Made by a program: the position numbers and the translations under genes
Assembly (NCBI GenBank): GCA_963711595.1
Contig: CAVQER010000010.1
Coordinates: 1-64,000 of the forward strand
Reading direction: 5' to 3'
From: JAUSIF01 sp963711595
GTDB lineage: Bacteria > Pseudomonadota > Alphaproteobacteria > Rhizobiales > Xanthobacteraceae
DNA: 64,000 nt
In this document: piece after piece, positions 62,746 through 64,000 of the stretch
How the letters are laid out: each line of letters opens with the position of its first letter
Position numbering within the stretch: position 1 is the stretch's first letter
The notes under the pieces: model-generated
The model's input: only the letters and a program-made list of their open reading frames with translations
The model's database searches: none
What the model was told of the DNA's origin: nothing

Positions 62746-63726
62746 TCAGGAACTCTTCGCGAGGGCGAGCGACTTGTCGATCAGCGTCTGGCCGCCCTTC
62801 ACTTCCTTCGAAAATTCCTCGTAGATCGCCTTGCTGGCTTTCACGAATGCGTCCTTGTCGGCCTGGTTTACGGCGATGCCAGCGGTCTTCATCTTGTCGA
62901 CGAGTTCGTTGTCGAGCTTTTCGGCGAGCTTCAGCACATCGGCTTCGACCGCCTTGGCCGTGTCCTCGAGGATTTTACGCACGTCCGCAGGAAAGCGCTC
63001 CCAGCTGGCACCGGCAGTCACGAACGCCGGTGTATAGACGTGACCCGTCATCGATAGATACTTCTGCACTTCCTGGAACTTCTGCGAGAAGATCTGCGTA
63101 AGGGGATTTTCCTGACCGTCCATGACGCCGGTCTGCAGCGCGACGAACACTTCTTTGAGCTCCATTGGGCTCGGTTGCGCGCCGTAGGCTTGGAACATCT
63201 TCACGCGCCAAACGCCACCCGGCACTCGCAGTTTCACACCCTGCAGGTCCTCCGGTTTCACGATTGCCTTCTTGTTGTTGGTGATATGACGGTAGCCGTT
63301 CTCCCAGACGCCGATGATCTTGTAGCCCTGCTTCTCCGCAATCGGGCTGAGATCCGTGCGAATGACCTTCTCTGCGATACGCGCCGCGTGTCCCCGGTCC
63401 TTAACGAGATAGGGCATCTCGAAAACGCCGAATTCCGGCGCGACCGAAGTCATCACGGTCGAAGGCAACGCCAGGTCGACGGTGCCGAGCTTGAGTTTCT
63501 TCAGCAATTCGCCGTCGCTGCCGAGCTGGCTCGAGCCGTAGACCACGACCTTGGCCTTGTCGCCGAGCTTCGCGTTCGCGGCTTTGGCGTAAAGTTCGGC
63601 GGATTCGGCGAATAGGGAGCCCGGCGCGCCGACATGGCCGAACTTGATTTCGGTCTGCGCGGAGACGTTCCCGGCAAAAAGGATGACGCCGGCGGCAAGC
63701 GAAAATAGCGCCTTCAGTTTCGACAT
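62746..63726 (-). CDS. dctP: DctP-type TRAP transporter solute-binding protein
   Basis: A 326-residue binding protein from ATG 63726 (MSKLKALFSLAAGVILFAG, cleavage after VSA), with GGGAGGAAG upstream. DctP features are IKFGHVGAPGSLFAESAELY, QLGSDGELLKKLKLGTVDLAL and LKEVFVALQTGVMDGQENPL with the conserved ligand region. It is divergent from a GlcG/HbpS-like gene, with 135 bases between. Confidence 0.94.
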   Translation of the reverse strand: MSKLKALFSLAAGVILFAGNVSAQTEIKFGHVGAPGSLFAESAELYAKAANAKLGDKAKVVVYGSSQLGSDGELLKKLKLGTVDLALPSTVMTSVAPEFGVFEMPYLVKDRGHAARIAEKVIRTDLSPIAEKQGYKIIGVWENGYRHITNNKKAIVKPEDLQGVKLRVPGGVWRVKMFQAYGAQPSPMELKEVFVALQTGVMDGQENPLTQIFSQKFQEVQKYLSMTGHVYTPAFVTAGASWERFPADVRKILEDTAKAVEADVLKLAEKLDNELVDKMKTAGIAVNQADKDAFVKASKAIYEEFSKEVKGGQTLIDKSLALAKSS

Positions 63727-63780
63727 TGTCTTCCTCCCGATCGATAGGGTTACGTTGGCCGGTCTGTCGCCGGCTTTTCC

Positions 63781-63793
63781 TTGGTATACATTG
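63781..63793. promoter_or_regulatory. Candidate GntR-type operator in the dctP/glcG-like divergent region
   Basis: TTGGTATACATTG contains the palindromic GTATAC core seen in many GntR-family operators. It sits between two divergent starts and upstream of both. No regulator gene is visible in the window here. Confidence 0.3.
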
Positions 63794-63861
63794 TGGCAGC
63801 GGCAGGCGCGGATCACAATCAAAACGGATCGACCGCCCTAGGAGATTCTTGGAGGAGGAAC

Positions 63862-64000
63862 ATGCACGATCTCACACTGGAGGCGGCGCAAACCGTCGTT
63901 TCTGCCGCGCTCAAGCACGCGCGCGGCGCGAAGATGAAGCCGCTCGGCGTTTGCGTGCTCGACGCACGCGGCGCGCTCAAGGCATACGGCGCCGAGGATG
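63862..64000 (+). CDS. GlcG/HbpS (DUF336) family protein, 3' partial
   Basis: Starts at ATG 63862 behind GGAGGAGGAA and runs off the right edge after 46 codons. The visible MHDLTLEAAQTVVSAALKHA and MKPLGVCVLDARGALKAYG match the start of GlcG/HbpS proteins, which are small alpha-beta proteins often found with hydroxyacid catabolism genes. The neighbouring glycolate- or lactate-type dehydrogenase fits that link. Confidence 0.72.
   Translation, partial: MHDLTLEAAQTVVSAALKHARGAKMKPLGVCVLDARGALKAYGAED

Noticed and set aside
1..64000. CRISPR arrays, tRNA or rRNA genes, insertion sequences, toxin-antitoxin or phage defence genes
   Set aside because: No direct-repeat arrays, cloverleaf genes, transposase or integrase motifs, or defence-type gene pairs were recognised in any region.

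Overview
This window looks like chromosomal DNA of an alphaproteobacterium of the order Hyphomicrobiales (Rhizobiales), most like the Bradyrhizobium/Xanthobacteraceae group. The reasons are the high G+C coding style, an imuA-imuB-dnaE2 SOS mutagenesis cassette preceded by a GAAC-N7-GAAC LexA box, a cpa/tad pilus cluster, two intergenic palindromic repeats of a type common in that group, and an extreme density of periplasmic-binding-protein transporters. No rRNA, tRNA, CRISPR array, insertion sequence or prophage was seen.

Layout. 1-5.1 kb: a tripartite tricarboxylate transporter (tctC partial, tctB, tctA) with an enolase-superfamily enzyme and a TIM-barrel isomerase/epimerase. 5.1-12.1 kb: a TRAP transporter (dctP intact, dctQ and dctM frameshifted) divergent from a GntR regulator and a uronate/aldarate block (uronate dehydrogenase, galactarolactone isomerase-like hydrolase, HpcH/HpaI aldolase, 2-haloacid dehalogenase). 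12.2-17.9 kb: a minus-strand block of LysR regulator, FAD oxidoreductase, two-subunit aconitase X and IlvD/Edd dehydratase, whose substrate is unclear. 18.0-23.9 kb: the imuABC (dnaE2) translesion mutasome. 24.0-29.6 kb: an isomerase/epimerase and a complete Liv-type ABC transporter. 29.7-33.1 kb: a GntR regulator with an NMT1-like binding protein, divergent from an orphan Liv-type binding protein. 33.5-37.4 kb: an HTH-methyltransferase, ahcY and a MetF-like reductase (methyl-cycle genes). 37.5-40.5 kb: a TRAP-TAXI transporter. 40.6-46.3 kb: a minus-strand catabolic operon (AhpD-like protein, 3-hydroxyisobutyrate-dehydrogenase-like enzyme, livHMGF without binding protein, cyclase). 46.6-54.7 kb: the cpaB-C-lipoprotein-E-F-tadB-C-D pilus machine. 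54.7-60.7 kb: DUF938 methyltransferase and serine-glyoxylate aminotransferase, divergent from a large FAD/Fe-S dehydrogenase and a MetE-like methyltransferase. 60.8-64 kb: a second dctPQM TRAP system and the start of a GlcG/HbpS-type gene.

The common theme is scavenging of small organic acids, sugar acids and amino-acid-like compounds: each transporter sits beside one to four catabolic enzymes and often a GntR or LysR regulator. Two patterns repeat across loci. Hairpins, two of them with terminator T-tracts, sit just after the binding-protein gene and before the membrane subunits at three transporter loci. Five genes are broken by about ten single-base shifts, six of them packed into about 900 bases of dctQM, which suggests either local sequence error or very recent decay. 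I did not find a clearly new defence or mobile system; the strongest candidates for something undescribed are the LysR/FAD/AcnX/IlvD pathway, the HTH-methyltransferase beside ahcY, and a duplicated dehydrogenase tail next to the MetE-like gene.
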